Source of the DNA: Pyxidicoccus caerfyrddinensis
GTDB lineage: Bacteria > Myxococcota > Myxococcia > Myxococcales > Myxococcaceae
Assembly (NCBI RefSeq): GCF_010894405.1
Contig: NZ_JAAIYA010000013.1
Location: 186,001-250,000, forward strand
DNA length: 64,000 nt
Direction: 5' to 3'
The notes under the pieces are model-generated. The model was not told the origin of the DNA. It did not search any database and saw nothing but the letters and a program-made list of their open reading frames with translations. A program made the position numbers and the translations under genes. Each line of letters opens with the position of its first letter. Within the stretch, counting starts at the first letter, position 1. Positions 41,781 to 50,266 of the stretch are shown here, in pieces.

Positions 41781-42728
41781 ATGAAACCCCGCCTGCTGAC
41801 CTTCTTCTGTGAGCTGGAAGCCGGCCCGCTGCGTGAACTGTTCGCCACTCCAGGCGTCCTCGAGGACCTGGTGGCGCTGCAGGCCGGCGTGAGCCTGGGC
41901 CTGCTCGACCTGGGCCCCGAGCGCGCGGAGGTGGTGCGCCGCCTGAATCGCGAGGGCATCCCCGTCACGGCATGGCTGCTGCTGCCCGAGGACCAGGGCT
42001 ACTGGTTCCACGCGGGAAATGTCGCGCAGGCCACGGCGCGCTACGACGCCTTCCGCGCGTGGACGGCCGAGCACGGGCTGGCGTGGGACGGCGTGGGCCT
42101 GGACATCGAGCCGGACATCCGCGAGCTGCGGCGCGTTCTCGAAGGCGGCTGGCGGCGGCTGCCGGAGCTGCTCCCCAGGCTGGGGCGGGGCGCGCGCGTG
42201 CGGGAGGCGCGGGCCGCGTACACCGGGCTGGTGGGGCGCATCCGCGCGGACGGGTACCGGGTGGACACGTACCAGTTCCCCTTCATCGTGGACGAGCGGC
42301 AGTCGCGCTCCACGCTGCTGCAGCGCGTGTCAGGCGTGTTGGACCTGCCCTCGGACCGCGAGGTGCTGATGCTCTACACCAGCTTCGCGCGTCCGCACGG
42401 CGCGGCCATGCTGTGGAGCTACGGCCCGGGCGCGGCCTCCTTCGCGGTGGGCATCACCGGGGGCGGGGTGGAATTGCCGGGCCTGCACCCTCCGAAGCCG
42501 CTGGACTGGGCCGAGCTGTCTCGCGACCTGCGGCTCGCGGTGCGGTGGACGCACGACCTCCACGTCTTCAGCCTGGAGGGGTGTGTGCGACAGGGCTTCC
42601 TGTCCCGTCTGCGCACCTTCGACTGGGACGCGCCGGTGGACCCGCCCGCCATCCCCGCGAGGAGGGTGGATGTGCTCCGCCGGGCCGTGCGCGGGGTGCT
42701 CCGCGTGAGTGCCCGCGTGCTCCGCTGA
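41781..42728 (+). CDS. Putative TIM-barrel glycosidase-like protein
   Basis: A 315-residue protein without signal peptide. WDGVGLDIEPD (about residue 105) recalls the DxDxE-type barrel strand of GH18/GH-like enzymes, with the Glu of DIEP as candidate acid; later RADGYRVDTYQFPF and VLMLYTSFA would be further barrel strands. The Arg-rich C-terminus (VDVLRRAVRGVLRVSARVLR) is odd. ATG 41781 has no good SD, though no better start exists. I do not recognise a specific family; enzyme assignment is tentative. Confidence 0.55.
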   Translation: MKPRLLTFFCELEAGPLRELFATPGVLEDLVALQAGVSLGLLDLGPERAEVVRRLNREGIPVTAWLLLPEDQGYWFHAGNVAQATARYDAFRAWTAEHGLAWDGVGLDIEPDIRELRRVLEGGWRRLPELLPRLGRGARVREARAAYTGLVGRIRADGYRVDTYQFPFIVDERQSRSTLLQRVSGVLDLPSDREVLMLYTSFARPHGAAMLWSYGPGAASFAVGITGGGVELPGLHPPKPLDWAELSRDLRLAVRWTHDLHVFSLEGCVRQGFLSRLRTFDWDAPVDPPAIPARRVDVLRRAVRGVLRVSARVLR

Positions 42729-42819
42729 CTCCCTGGCAGGTGGGTAGGAAGCCAAGCCGCTCCGCGTCATGCGCCAGGTTGGCTGGTCCTGGTTGACGCA
42801 TGGGGGAGGGGGAAGTGTC

Positions 42820-45800
42820 ATGCGCTCCCTACGCCTTCCCACGCCGATGCCCGGCCGGACCCTCCTCATGACCGACCACCGCAAGACGTCGAAGCTCCTC
42901 GGCGCGCTCCTGCTCTCCGTGGGCGCGCTCCAAGCGGCGCCCGCCCTGGCGGCGCCTGCTTCCTCTCCCATCCCCGTGCCCAACGGCGGCTTCGAGCTGG
43001 CCGGGGGAGCCTCGGCGCTGCCGGCCTTCTGGACGTCGAAGGGGCAGGGCAAGGTGTCCGCCTCGGCCGAGGCGAAGGCGGAGGGCGCGAAGGGCCTGGC
43101 CATCGAGAGCCCGCAGGGCGGCGCGGAGACCACCGTCGAGTCCGAGGCGATGAAGCTCCAGGTGGGTCAGCTCTACCGGGTCAGCGCCTGGGTGCGCACG
43201 CGCGGCGTGCAGGCGGACCCGCAGGCCCGCTACCCCACGGCGCACGGCGCCTGCCTGTCGATGAAGAGCTTCCCCTTCACCAACTGCACGCCCGCGCCGG
43301 CCACGGAGGGCGGCAGCCGCGTGTCGGCGCTCTTCTTCGCCACCCAATCGTCGGACCGCGTGCAGGTGCACCTGGGCCGCAACGGCAAGGCCACCGGCAC
43401 CGCGTGGTTCGACGACGTGCGCCTGGAGAAGGTGGAAGACATCACCGCCTACGTGCCCATGGAGTCCGTGCGCTGGGCCGGCAAGGGCTTCCGCTACGAC
43501 GAAGGCGGGTGGATCTACGTCCACATCGAGGGCGAGCCGTACGAGCGCGGCCAGCAGCTCGGTGAGCTCACGGGCGCGGAAATCGTCAGCTACATCGAGA
43601 AGCTCGGCATCCAGAAGGACAAGACGGACGCGGTGAAGGGGTGGAGCCACGCGCGGCTGCTCGCGGACGCGCTCTTCCTGCGCAAGTACGACACCGAGTA
43701 CCTGGAGGAGATGAAGGGCATCGCCGACGGCGCCAACAAGGCCGGCGCGAAGTTCAAGGACCGCGAGCTGGATCTGCTGGACATCGTCACCCTCAACTCC
43801 GCGGTGGACGCGGGCCAGTTGGAGGAGGCCAACCGTGCCACGGCGACGCCGCTGTCCGGCCGCACCTACCTGAAGGCGGAGGACGAGGCCGAGCGCGCCG
43901 GCAAGGGAGACCACTGCTCCTCGTTCGTGGCCACGAAGTCCGCGACGAAGGACGGGCGCGCCATCATCGGGCAGATCTTCATGTGGAGCGGCTACACCGG
44001 CGTCCACTGGGACGTGATGCTGGACGTGCAGCCGACGAAGGGCCACCGCTTCGTGATGCAGACCTTCCCGGGCGGCATCCACAGCGGCTCGGACTGGTAC
44101 GTCAACGCCGCGGGCATCGTCATCGGCGAGACGACGGTGGGGCAGACGCCGTTCGACATGAATGGCTCGCCGCAGAGCAACCGCATCCGCAAGGCGGCGC
44201 AGTACGCGTCCAGCATCGACGACGTGGCGCGCATCCTGAAGGACGGGAACAACGGCCTCTACAGCAACGACTGGACGATGGCGGACGCGAAGACGGACGA
44301 GGGCGCCTGCTTCCTGCTCGGCACGAAGAAGACGCGGCTGTGGCGCACGGGCAGCAAGGGCGTCGCCTCGGACACGCCGGGCAACCTGAAGGACTTCATC
44401 TGGGCGAACAACAACACCCGCGACCCGGAGGTGCGCAAGGAGTACGCGCCCAACCCGGACAACGCCCCGGTGGACCTGGCGTTCAACACGTGGAACCGGG
44501 ACATCGCCTTCCAGGAGTACTACGCGAAGTACGGCAACAAGGGCTTCGACCTGGACACGGCCACCCGGATGATGGCCTCCACGCCCATCAACCGGCCGCA
44601 CGCGTGTGACGGCAAGGTGACCACGTCCGAGATGGCCGAGAAGCTGATGTTCCTCGCCCACTACGGGAAGACGACGCTGCGCGAGAAGATGATTGGCAGC
44701 CGCTTCATGCCGGACCTGCCGGGCGCCATTCCGCACCTGTCGCTGGGCTACACGGCGTTCAGCCCCATCTTCGTCGCGGACAAGCTGAAGGAAGCGCACA
44801 AGACCTGGAAGGCGCCCGAGGCGCCCGCCGCGCCGAAGCGCGACCTGGCGAAGGTGAAGGACGCCGTCGCCTTCGACAAGTCGCTCTTGTGGGCCAACAC
44901 GGTGTTCCCGTCCACGGATGGGGACAACTGGCTGTCCAGCGGCACGGCGGCCTACTGGAAGCTGCTGAAGGACCTGCCCGAGGGGACGGACAAGGCCTAC
45001 GAGCAGCAGCGGGACGCGCTGTCGGAGCTGAACGCGCGCTACCTCTTCGTCACCTCGCGTGAGCAGGACGTGGTGCCGGTGAACACGAAGACGGACTACG
45101 GCAAGTACGGCCCGTATCTGGTGCCGCGCATCAAGGGCACCTTCGCGCTGCACCAGCTCCGGTTGCTGCTGGGCAACAAGGACTTCAGCAAGGCGATGGG
45201 CGCGGTGCACGCGCGCTACGCGAACAAGGACATCAGCACGGCGGACTTCAAGCGCACCGTGCTGGAGGCCACCAACAAGGACGTGGGGGCCTTCGTCGCG
45301 CAGTGGCTGGAGCGCACGGGCCTGCCCCAGCCGCGCATCCGCGCCAGCGCCGCGCAGGTGAAGGACGGGTACGAGACGACGCTGAAGGTGGAGCAGCCGG
45401 GCTCGCGCCCGTGGCACTTCGTCACGCTGGTGGAGGTGAAGACGGCGAAGGGCTCCACGCTGGAGCGCGTGGAGGTGAAGAATGGGAGTGAAACTTTCAC
45501 GCTCCGCACGGCCGAGGCGCCGGTGCGCGTGGTGTTCAACGCGTCCAACGACATCCCCGTGCCGCGCGAGCGCTTCCAGGTGATGGGCAACCAGACGGAC
45601 GCCTTCGACAAGCTGCTGCTGGTGCACGGCACGGCCCGGCAGACGGAGTCCATGCGGACGCTGGTGCTGGGCTACCGCGATGTGTTGGCGGACGTCTTCA
45701 CGGAGGTGCTGCCCCCGGTGAAGCCGGACGGCGAGGTGACGGACGCGGAGCTGGCGGAGCGGGACCTGGTCCTCTTCGGTGGCGCGGAGGACAACGCGGT

Positions 45801-46179
45801 GCTGGCGCGGCTGGCCGAGGAGAAGAAGCTCCCGGTGGAGCTGGGCCGGCGCTACTTCCGCTGGCAGGGGAAGACGTACGGGAGCCCGGATGACGGCCTG
45901 GCGCTGGCACTGCCCAACCCGTGGAACCCGAAGCGGGCCATGTACCTGTACGTGGCCAACAGCGGGCTCCAGCTGTGGCAGATGACGCACGCGTGGCAGC
46001 GCAACCTGCAGGGGTGGGCGCGCTTCCAGGGCTCCGACGTGAGCGCGAAGGGCTTCCATGACGTGGAGTCGCTGTCACAGGACGTGACGGTGAGTCCGGC
46101 GGTCGCGCCCGTGCCGGTGCAGCCGCCCGCGACGCCGCCGGGGCCTCCGGCGCCGAAGCTCGGCATGCTCGTGCGGTGA
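42820..46179 (+). CDS. C45-type Ntn hydrolase fused to CBM-like and M1 C-terminal-like regions
   Basis: A 1,119-residue exported protein (signal ends near PALAAPA). Residues ~50-190 form a carbohydrate-binding-like sandwich (PNGGFELAGGASALPAFW...). The middle is a C45/acyl-transferase Ntn hydrolase: KGDHCSSFVAT places the Cys nucleophile released by autocleavage, then DGRAIIGQIFMWSG and GIVIGETTVG. From ~700 a helical part (FVAQWLERTGLPQPRI and following beta region) resembles the C-terminus of M1 aminopeptidases. It ends in a Pro-rich tail. ATG 42820 has SD GGGGGAAG; ATG 42868 also possible. Probably hydrolyses amides outside the cell. Confidence 0.75.
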   Translation: MRSLRLPTPMPGRTLLMTDHRKTSKLLGALLLSVGALQAAPALAAPASSPIPVPNGGFELAGGASALPAFWTSKGQGKVSASAEAKAEGAKGLAIESPQGGAETTVESEAMKLQVGQLYRVSAWVRTRGVQADPQARYPTAHGACLSMKSFPFTNCTPAPATEGGSRVSALFFATQSSDRVQVHLGRNGKATGTAWFDDVRLEKVEDITAYVPMESVRWAGKGFRYDEGGWIYVHIEGEPYERGQQLGELTGAEIVSYIEKLGIQKDKTDAVKGWSHARLLADALFLRKYDTEYLEEMKGIADGANKAGAKFKDRELDLLDIVTLNSAVDAGQLEEANRATATPLSGRTYLKAEDEAERAGKGDHCSSFVATKSATKDGRAIIGQIFMWSGYTGVHWDVMLDVQPTKGHRFVMQTFPGGIHSGSDWYVNAAGIVIGETTVGQTPFDMNGSPQSNRIRKAAQYASSIDDVARILKDGNNGLYSNDWTMADAKTDEGACFLLGTKKTRLWRTGSKGVASDTPGNLKDFIWANNNTRDPEVRKEYAPNPDNAPVDLAFNTWNRDIAFQEYYAKYGNKGFDLDTATRMMASTPINRPHACDGKVTTSEMAEKLMFLAHYGKTTLREKMIGSRFMPDLPGAIPHLSLGYTAFSPIFVADKLKEAHKTWKAPEAPAAPKRDLAKVKDAVAFDKSLLWANTVFPSTDGDNWLSSGTAAYWKLLKDLPEGTDKAYEQQRDALSELNARYLFVTSREQDVVPVNTKTDYGKYGPYLVPRIKGTFALHQLRLLLGNKDFSKAMGAVHARYANKDISTADFKRTVLEATNKDVGAFVAQWLERTGLPQPRIRASAAQVKDGYETTLKVEQPGSRPWHFVTLVEVKTAKGSTLERVEVKNGSETFTLRTAEAPVRVVFNASNDIPVPRERFQVMGNQTDAFDKLLLVHGTARQTESMRTLVLGYRDVLADVFTEVLPPVKPDGEVTDAELAERDLVLFGGAEDNAVLARLAEEKKLPVELGRRYFRWQGKTYGSPDDGLALALPNPWNPKRAMYLYVANSGLQLWQMTHAWQRNLQGWARFQGSDVSAKGFHDVESLSQDVTVSPAVAPVPVQPPATPPGPPAPKLGMLVR

Positions 46180-46190
46180 CGTGACGAGCG

Positions 46191-46228
46191 GACGACCCGG
46201 CACGGAGTGAGGCCGGGTCGTCTTGTGT
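46191..46228 (+). terminator. Hairpin terminator after the C45 gene
   Basis: Perfect 11-bp stem GACGACCCGGC / GCCGGGTCGTC with a ten-base loop, followed by TTGTGT, twelve bases after the stop. Strong intrinsic-terminator candidate. Confidence 0.75.
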
Positions 46229-46312
46229 AGGGCCCGCCCGGAAAGCGAGGGGCCGGGTGGACAGTGCCGCGTGGCTGCTTAGGCTGGGCGACACTCCTGA
46301 TAGAGGTCCCGT

Positions 46313-46537
46313 GTGAGCTCCCTCGTCATCCGGCTGGTCTGTGGCCTGCTGTTCTCCGCGCTGGTGCTGGGGGCCGTCGTGCACCCGCCCGACAACATCT
46401 CGCAGGGCATCGGGATGATGCTCCCCGGGGCCATGCTGCTGAGCGTGGCCCTCAAGGGGCCGCGCCGCTCCGTCATCCCGAAGAAGAAGCGCGAGCCCGC
46501 TCCCGCCGTTGTGAGCGGTGAGTCGCCGCGGGTCTGA
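46313..46537 (+). CDS. Small two-helix membrane protein
   Basis: A 74-residue protein starting at GTG 46313 behind AGAGGT. Two hydrophobic segments (LVCGLLFSALVLGAVV and IGMMLPGAMLLSVAL) flank a short PPDN loop; the tail is basic (KKKREP). No homologous family recognised. Probably an inner-membrane protein; possibility of a spurious ORF is moderate given the short length. Confidence 0.55.
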   Translation: MSSLVIRLVCGLLFSALVLGAVVHPPDNISQGIGMMLPGAMLLSVALKGPRRSVIPKKKREPAPAVVSGESPRV

Positions 46538-46652
46538 GTGCTGCTCCGTGCACGAACGTGCACCCCGGAGTGACGGGAGGGCAGGGCGACGCGGTTGGCA
46601 CCTGCGGGCAGGCGGGCGTTCAGCCTCAGTCCCGGAATGACCAGCATCCCAT

Positions 46653-49442
46653 TCAGCCCGGACGCGTCCCCGCGCTCAGCTCCTGCCGCGTCCGCTCCCT
46701 CAGCCGCACCATCTCCGGCCAGCCTCTTCCCTCCGGTAGCAGCGGCTCGCCGATGACGACGGTGATGCGTCCGGGCCGCAGCAGGTGCCAGCCCCGCGGC
46801 CAGATGCGCCGCGTCCCCTCGATGTGCACGGGCACCAGCGGCCGCTTCGCCTCCACCGCCGCCTTGAAGGCCCCCAGCTTCAGCGGCAGCATCCCCGGCC
46901 CCCGCGCCCTCGTGCCCTCGGGGAAGACGAGCAGCGAGGTCCCCTCCCGCAGCAGCCGCGATGCGCGCTCCGCCGCCTCCGCCGCGGGCCCCGCGTGGAA
47001 GCGGTCCACCAGCAGCTGCCCTGACTGCTTCATCGCCCTTCCCACGACCGGCCAGCTCCCCGACTCCCGCTGCGCCACCGCCCGGTAGTCCACCGGCAGC
47101 ACCGCCAGCATCACCACCGAGTCCAGGTAGCTCACGTGCCGGGCCACCAGCACCCACGGCCCTTTGCCCCGCAGGTGCTCTCCACCCGTGACACGCATCG
47201 GACAGCCCGCCGCCCTCAGCAGCCAGCGCGAGCCTCTCTTCATCATCCGTTCCGTTTCCGCTCCCTCCGGCGTCACCCGCAGGGCTACCTCCAGCACCGA
47301 TGCCGCCAGCAACACCAGCGCAGTGAAGTATCCCGTGTATGCCGCAGCTCCCACCGTCCCCAGCAGCCGCCCCGCTCGCGCCCGCGCTGTGCTCGCCGCA
47401 AGCCGCGCGAGCTGCGCCCACGTTCCCCGCCGGCCCCGGGCCAGCGCTCCGCTCCTCCAGGCCTCTCGCGTGGCGCCTCGCCGCAGCTTGCCGCTCGACG
47501 TCTTGCGCACCGCCCCCGGCGGCACGAGCACCACCTCGTCCGGCGGCAGCTCCAGCACCTCGGCCACCCGCTTCACGATGGCCGCTCGCAGCCGCTCGCG
47601 TGCCTCGCGCGAGCGCTCGCGTGTCTCCGCCACCACCATCAGCCGCTCCGTCCCCACCCGCGGGTCCGGCTGACCGAATGCCACCACGCAGCCCTTGCGC
47701 ACCCCGGGCACCTCGCCCACCTGCTCCTCGATTTCCGCCGGGTACAGGTTGCGCCCCGCCTTGATGATGAGCTCCTTGCTTCTCCCCGACACGTACAGCT
47801 CCCCGTCTGCCAGGTAGCCCAGGTCCCCCGAGTCCAGCCACCCGTCGCGCAGCGCCCTTCGCGTCGCTTCCGGATTGCCGTAGTAGCCCGGTGTCAGGGA
47901 GGGGCCCCGCAGCGCGATGTGGCCCCGCACCCGCTCCTCCACGGGGCGGTGCTGTTCATCGACGATTCGCACCGCGTAGCCGGGCAGCGGGCTTCCGCAC
48001 GAGACGAAGCGCAGCGTCCTCGTGGTCTCCACGGTGGGCCGCGCCTCTCCCTTCCGCTCGAAGCGCTCGCGGTCGACCACGTCGATGCGCGGCGGCCGAC
48101 CCGGCGGAGGGAAGGTGAGCGCCACCGCGACCTCGGCCAGCCCGTACGCCGGAAAGAGCGCCCCCGGCTTCAGCCCGTACGGGGCAAACCGCCGGGTGAA
48201 GCGCTCCAGCGTCTCCGGGCTCACCGCCTCCGAGCCATTCAGCGCCACGCGCCAGGCGCTCAGGTCCAACCCCGCGAGCTCCTCGTCCCGCACCTTCTTC
48301 ACGCAGAGGTCGTACGCGAAGTTCGGCGCCGCGGAGAGCGTCCCCCGGTGTGCGTGCAGCGCGTGCAGCCAGCGCGAAGGGCGCGTCAGGAAGGCCAGCG
48401 GCGAGAGGAGGGTGAGCGGGACTCCATACGTCAGCGGCATCAGCCACGCGCCGATGAGTCCCATGTCGTGGTACAGCGGCAGCCAGCTCACCGCCACGTC
48501 CCCGGGGCCCACCCGCAGCACCCGGCCGATGGCCCGGATGTTGGCCAGCACGTTCGCGTGGGTGAGCAGCACTCCCTTGGGCGCTCCCGTGCTGCCAGAG
48601 GTGTACTGGAGGAGCGCCCCGTCCGTGGCCTCCACGTGGACCGCCGGTGCGCTCGAGTCCGTCCATTCGAGCTCGGCGGGCGTCATCGTGCGCCGCAGCG
48701 AAGGCACCCGGGCCCTGAGCAACGCGCCCACCCGGCGCGCCTCGTCGAAGGTGACGAGCACCCGGGGACTCGCGTTGCGCAGAATCCCCACCTGATGACC
48801 CACGTACTCCTCCAGTCTGTCCAGCCGGAACGGCGGGTAGAGGGGCGCGGGGATTCCTCCCGCGAGCAGCGTGCCGAAGAAGCACGAGAAGAAGGCCGCT
48901 TCCGTGCGCAGCATGAGGGCCACCGGCTCACCGCGCTCCACGCCCGCGTCCGCCAGGGCCGCGGCCACCCCCGAGGCCCTCGCCCACAGCGTCCCGTACG
49001 TCAGCGGGCGCTCCGTGCCGTCCTCCTCGCGCAGCAGGAGGTGGCAACGCTCGGGCCATGCTTCCGCGTGCCAGCGCAGCACGTCCGTCAGGAGGTGCGC
49101 GGACCCGGGGGCCGCCCTCGCGGGAGCCTGGGGCGCCCGTAGCGCGGGGCGTGCCTCCTCGATGGCCGGGTGTGCCTCCATGACGAGGCGGGTCAGCTCC
49201 CGTGCACACGCGGCCCTGGCCACCGCGTCATCCGGCAGCGTGACGCCGAACGTCTGCTGAAGTCTCAGGAGCAGCTCCACCCGCTCCAGGCTGCCCAGCC
49301 CGAGCGCTGTGTCCAGTGGAGCGTCCGCGCTCAGGTCCTCCGCGGCGCGCGGCTGTCCCAGCTCGGACAGGAGCCCGCTGAGTACGTCGAGCACTCCGCG
49401 CTCGACCGTCTGTTGCGCACCGGGAGGGCCCCGCGCGGCCAT
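46653..49442 (-). CDS. ACP - FAAL-type acyl-AMP ligase - PlsC acyltransferase fusion
   Basis: A 929-residue three-domain protein. Residues ~10-95 are an acyl carrier domain with the phosphopantetheine Ser in LGLGSLERVEL. Residues ~120-690 are an acyl-adenylate ligase with P-loop YTSGSTGAPKG and the FAAL-like DMGLIGAWLMPL, and motif GWLDSGDLGYL. Residues ~720-929 are a 1-acylglycerol-3-phosphate acyltransferase: ARHVSYLDSV (HxxxxD) and LVFPEGTRARG. It could load a fatty acid onto its own ACP and transfer it to a lipid head group. ATG 49442 has GGAG upstream; the frame opens earlier without SD. Confidence 0.88.
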   Translation of the reverse strand: MAARGPPGAQQTVERGVLDVLSGLLSELGQPRAAEDLSADAPLDTALGLGSLERVELLLRLQQTFGVTLPDDAVARAACARELTRLVMEAHPAIEEARPALRAPQAPARAAPGSAHLLTDVLRWHAEAWPERCHLLLREEDGTERPLTYGTLWARASGVAAALADAGVERGEPVALMLRTEAAFFSCFFGTLLAGGIPAPLYPPFRLDRLEEYVGHQVGILRNASPRVLVTFDEARRVGALLRARVPSLRRTMTPAELEWTDSSAPAVHVEATDGALLQYTSGSTGAPKGVLLTHANVLANIRAIGRVLRVGPGDVAVSWLPLYHDMGLIGAWLMPLTYGVPLTLLSPLAFLTRPSRWLHALHAHRGTLSAAPNFAYDLCVKKVRDEELAGLDLSAWRVALNGSEAVSPETLERFTRRFAPYGLKPGALFPAYGLAEVAVALTFPPPGRPPRIDVVDRERFERKGEARPTVETTRTLRFVSCGSPLPGYAVRIVDEQHRPVEERVRGHIALRGPSLTPGYYGNPEATRRALRDGWLDSGDLGYLADGELYVSGRSKELIIKAGRNLYPAEIEEQVGEVPGVRKGCVVAFGQPDPRVGTERLMVVAETRERSREARERLRAAIVKRVAEVLELPPDEVVLVPPGAVRKTSSGKLRRGATREAWRSGALARGRRGTWAQLARLAASTARARAGRLLGTVGAAAYTGYFTALVLLAASVLEVALRVTPEGAETERMMKRGSRWLLRAAGCPMRVTGGEHLRGKGPWVLVARHVSYLDSVVMLAVLPVDYRAVAQRESGSWPVVGRAMKQSGQLLVDRFHAGPAAEAAERASRLLREGTSLLVFPEGTRARGPGMLPLKLGAFKAAVEAKRPLVPVHIEGTRRIWPRGWHLLRPGRITVVIGEPLLPEGRGWPEMVRLRERTRQELSAGTRPG

Positions 49443-49778
49443 GGCTCCACCCCCTGTCCATGAAGTGGAGGCCCTCCGGGAGCGCGTCACCCTCCAGGCC
49501 TTCCGAGCGCCGTCCCTCCCGCCCGCCTTCCGGGCTCGCTTCGCACCTGGCCTGACGACCTGGACGCCTACCGGGAGGGCTCGGCCTTTCTCTCGGAACA
49601 GGAGCGCTCTGGCCGAACGACGCCCGCGGCATGCACCACGCCCAACGTTGCATGCGACAGCGACAGCACCACCCCGCCTTGCATGGAGCCGGCGGACAGA
49701 CGATTGGCGATCAGCTTGCTGAAATGAGGGGATCGCTCAGGGGCAGCAGCGCGACCTCTGGGATCTACCCCTGAGGGC
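49443..49778. other. Intergenic region with possible hotdog-fold remnant
   Basis: About 335 bases between two minus-strand genes. On the minus strand 49726-49608 reads FSKLIANRLSAGSMQGGVVLS followed by LSHATLGVVHA, which looks like the substrate-binding helix of a PaaI/DUF4442 hotdog thioesterase, but it has no start with SD and breaks off. Otherwise I see no RNA, repeat array or promoter. Confidence 0.35.
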
Positions 49779-50258
49779 TCAGAACCGCCGCTCCATCTCG
49801 ATGTCCGCGCGCGCGTAGCCCGCCTCGCGTGACACCGCTTCACCCTCGCGCACCGTGACGAAGCCGTGCTTGCGGTACAGCCCGAGCGCGGGCGCCAGCT
49901 TCGTGTTCGACACGAGGTACACCCGGCGCGCGCTCCGCTCCTTCGCGAACCGGAGCACGGCCTCCATCAACACGTCCCCCAGGCCCAGCCCTCGGGCCTC
50001 GGGGTCCACCGCCATCTTGCACAGCTCGTAGGTGTCACCGTCCTCCGGCTCGCGGCGCAGCGCGCACGTGCCCAGCACCTTCCCGTCCACGAGGGCGAAG
50101 AACACCTCGCCCCCGCCGGCCACGAAGGTGCCGTGAGGGTCCGCGAAGCTCTCCACGTCCGCGGGCTCGAGCTTGAAGTGCTGCTCGATCCACGCGCGGT
50201 TGAGCCTCGCGAAGTCCTCGCGGTAGCGCGCATCCCAGGTGACGACCTCCGTGGCCAT
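49779..50258 (-). CDS. GNAT family N-acetyltransferase
   Basis: A 159-residue acetyltransferase. Motif A, which binds acetyl-CoA, is MAVDPEARGLGLGDVLMEA; motif B is KLAPALGLYRKHGF. The N-terminal strand/helix (EVVTWDARYREDFARLNRAW) and FFALVDGKVLGTCAL complete the fold. Substrate unknown. ATG 50258 lies eight bases after the fumarase stop, so the two are probably one operon; the frame upstream is a shadow. Confidence 0.88.
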   Translation of the reverse strand: MATEVVTWDARYREDFARLNRAWIEQHFKLEPADVESFADPHGTFVAGGGEVFFALVDGKVLGTCALRREPEDGDTYELCKMAVDPEARGLGLGDVLMEAVLRFAKERSARRVYLVSNTKLAPALGLYRKHGFVTVREGEAVSREAGYARADIEMERRF

Positions 50259-50266
50259 GCCGGAGC

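Noticed and set aside
42829..46059. 1,076-residue minus-strand frame opposite the C45 gene
   Set aside because: Repetitive VRHLR/RRR-type translation typical of antisense frames in high-GC DNA; the plus strand has a signal peptide and enzyme motifs.
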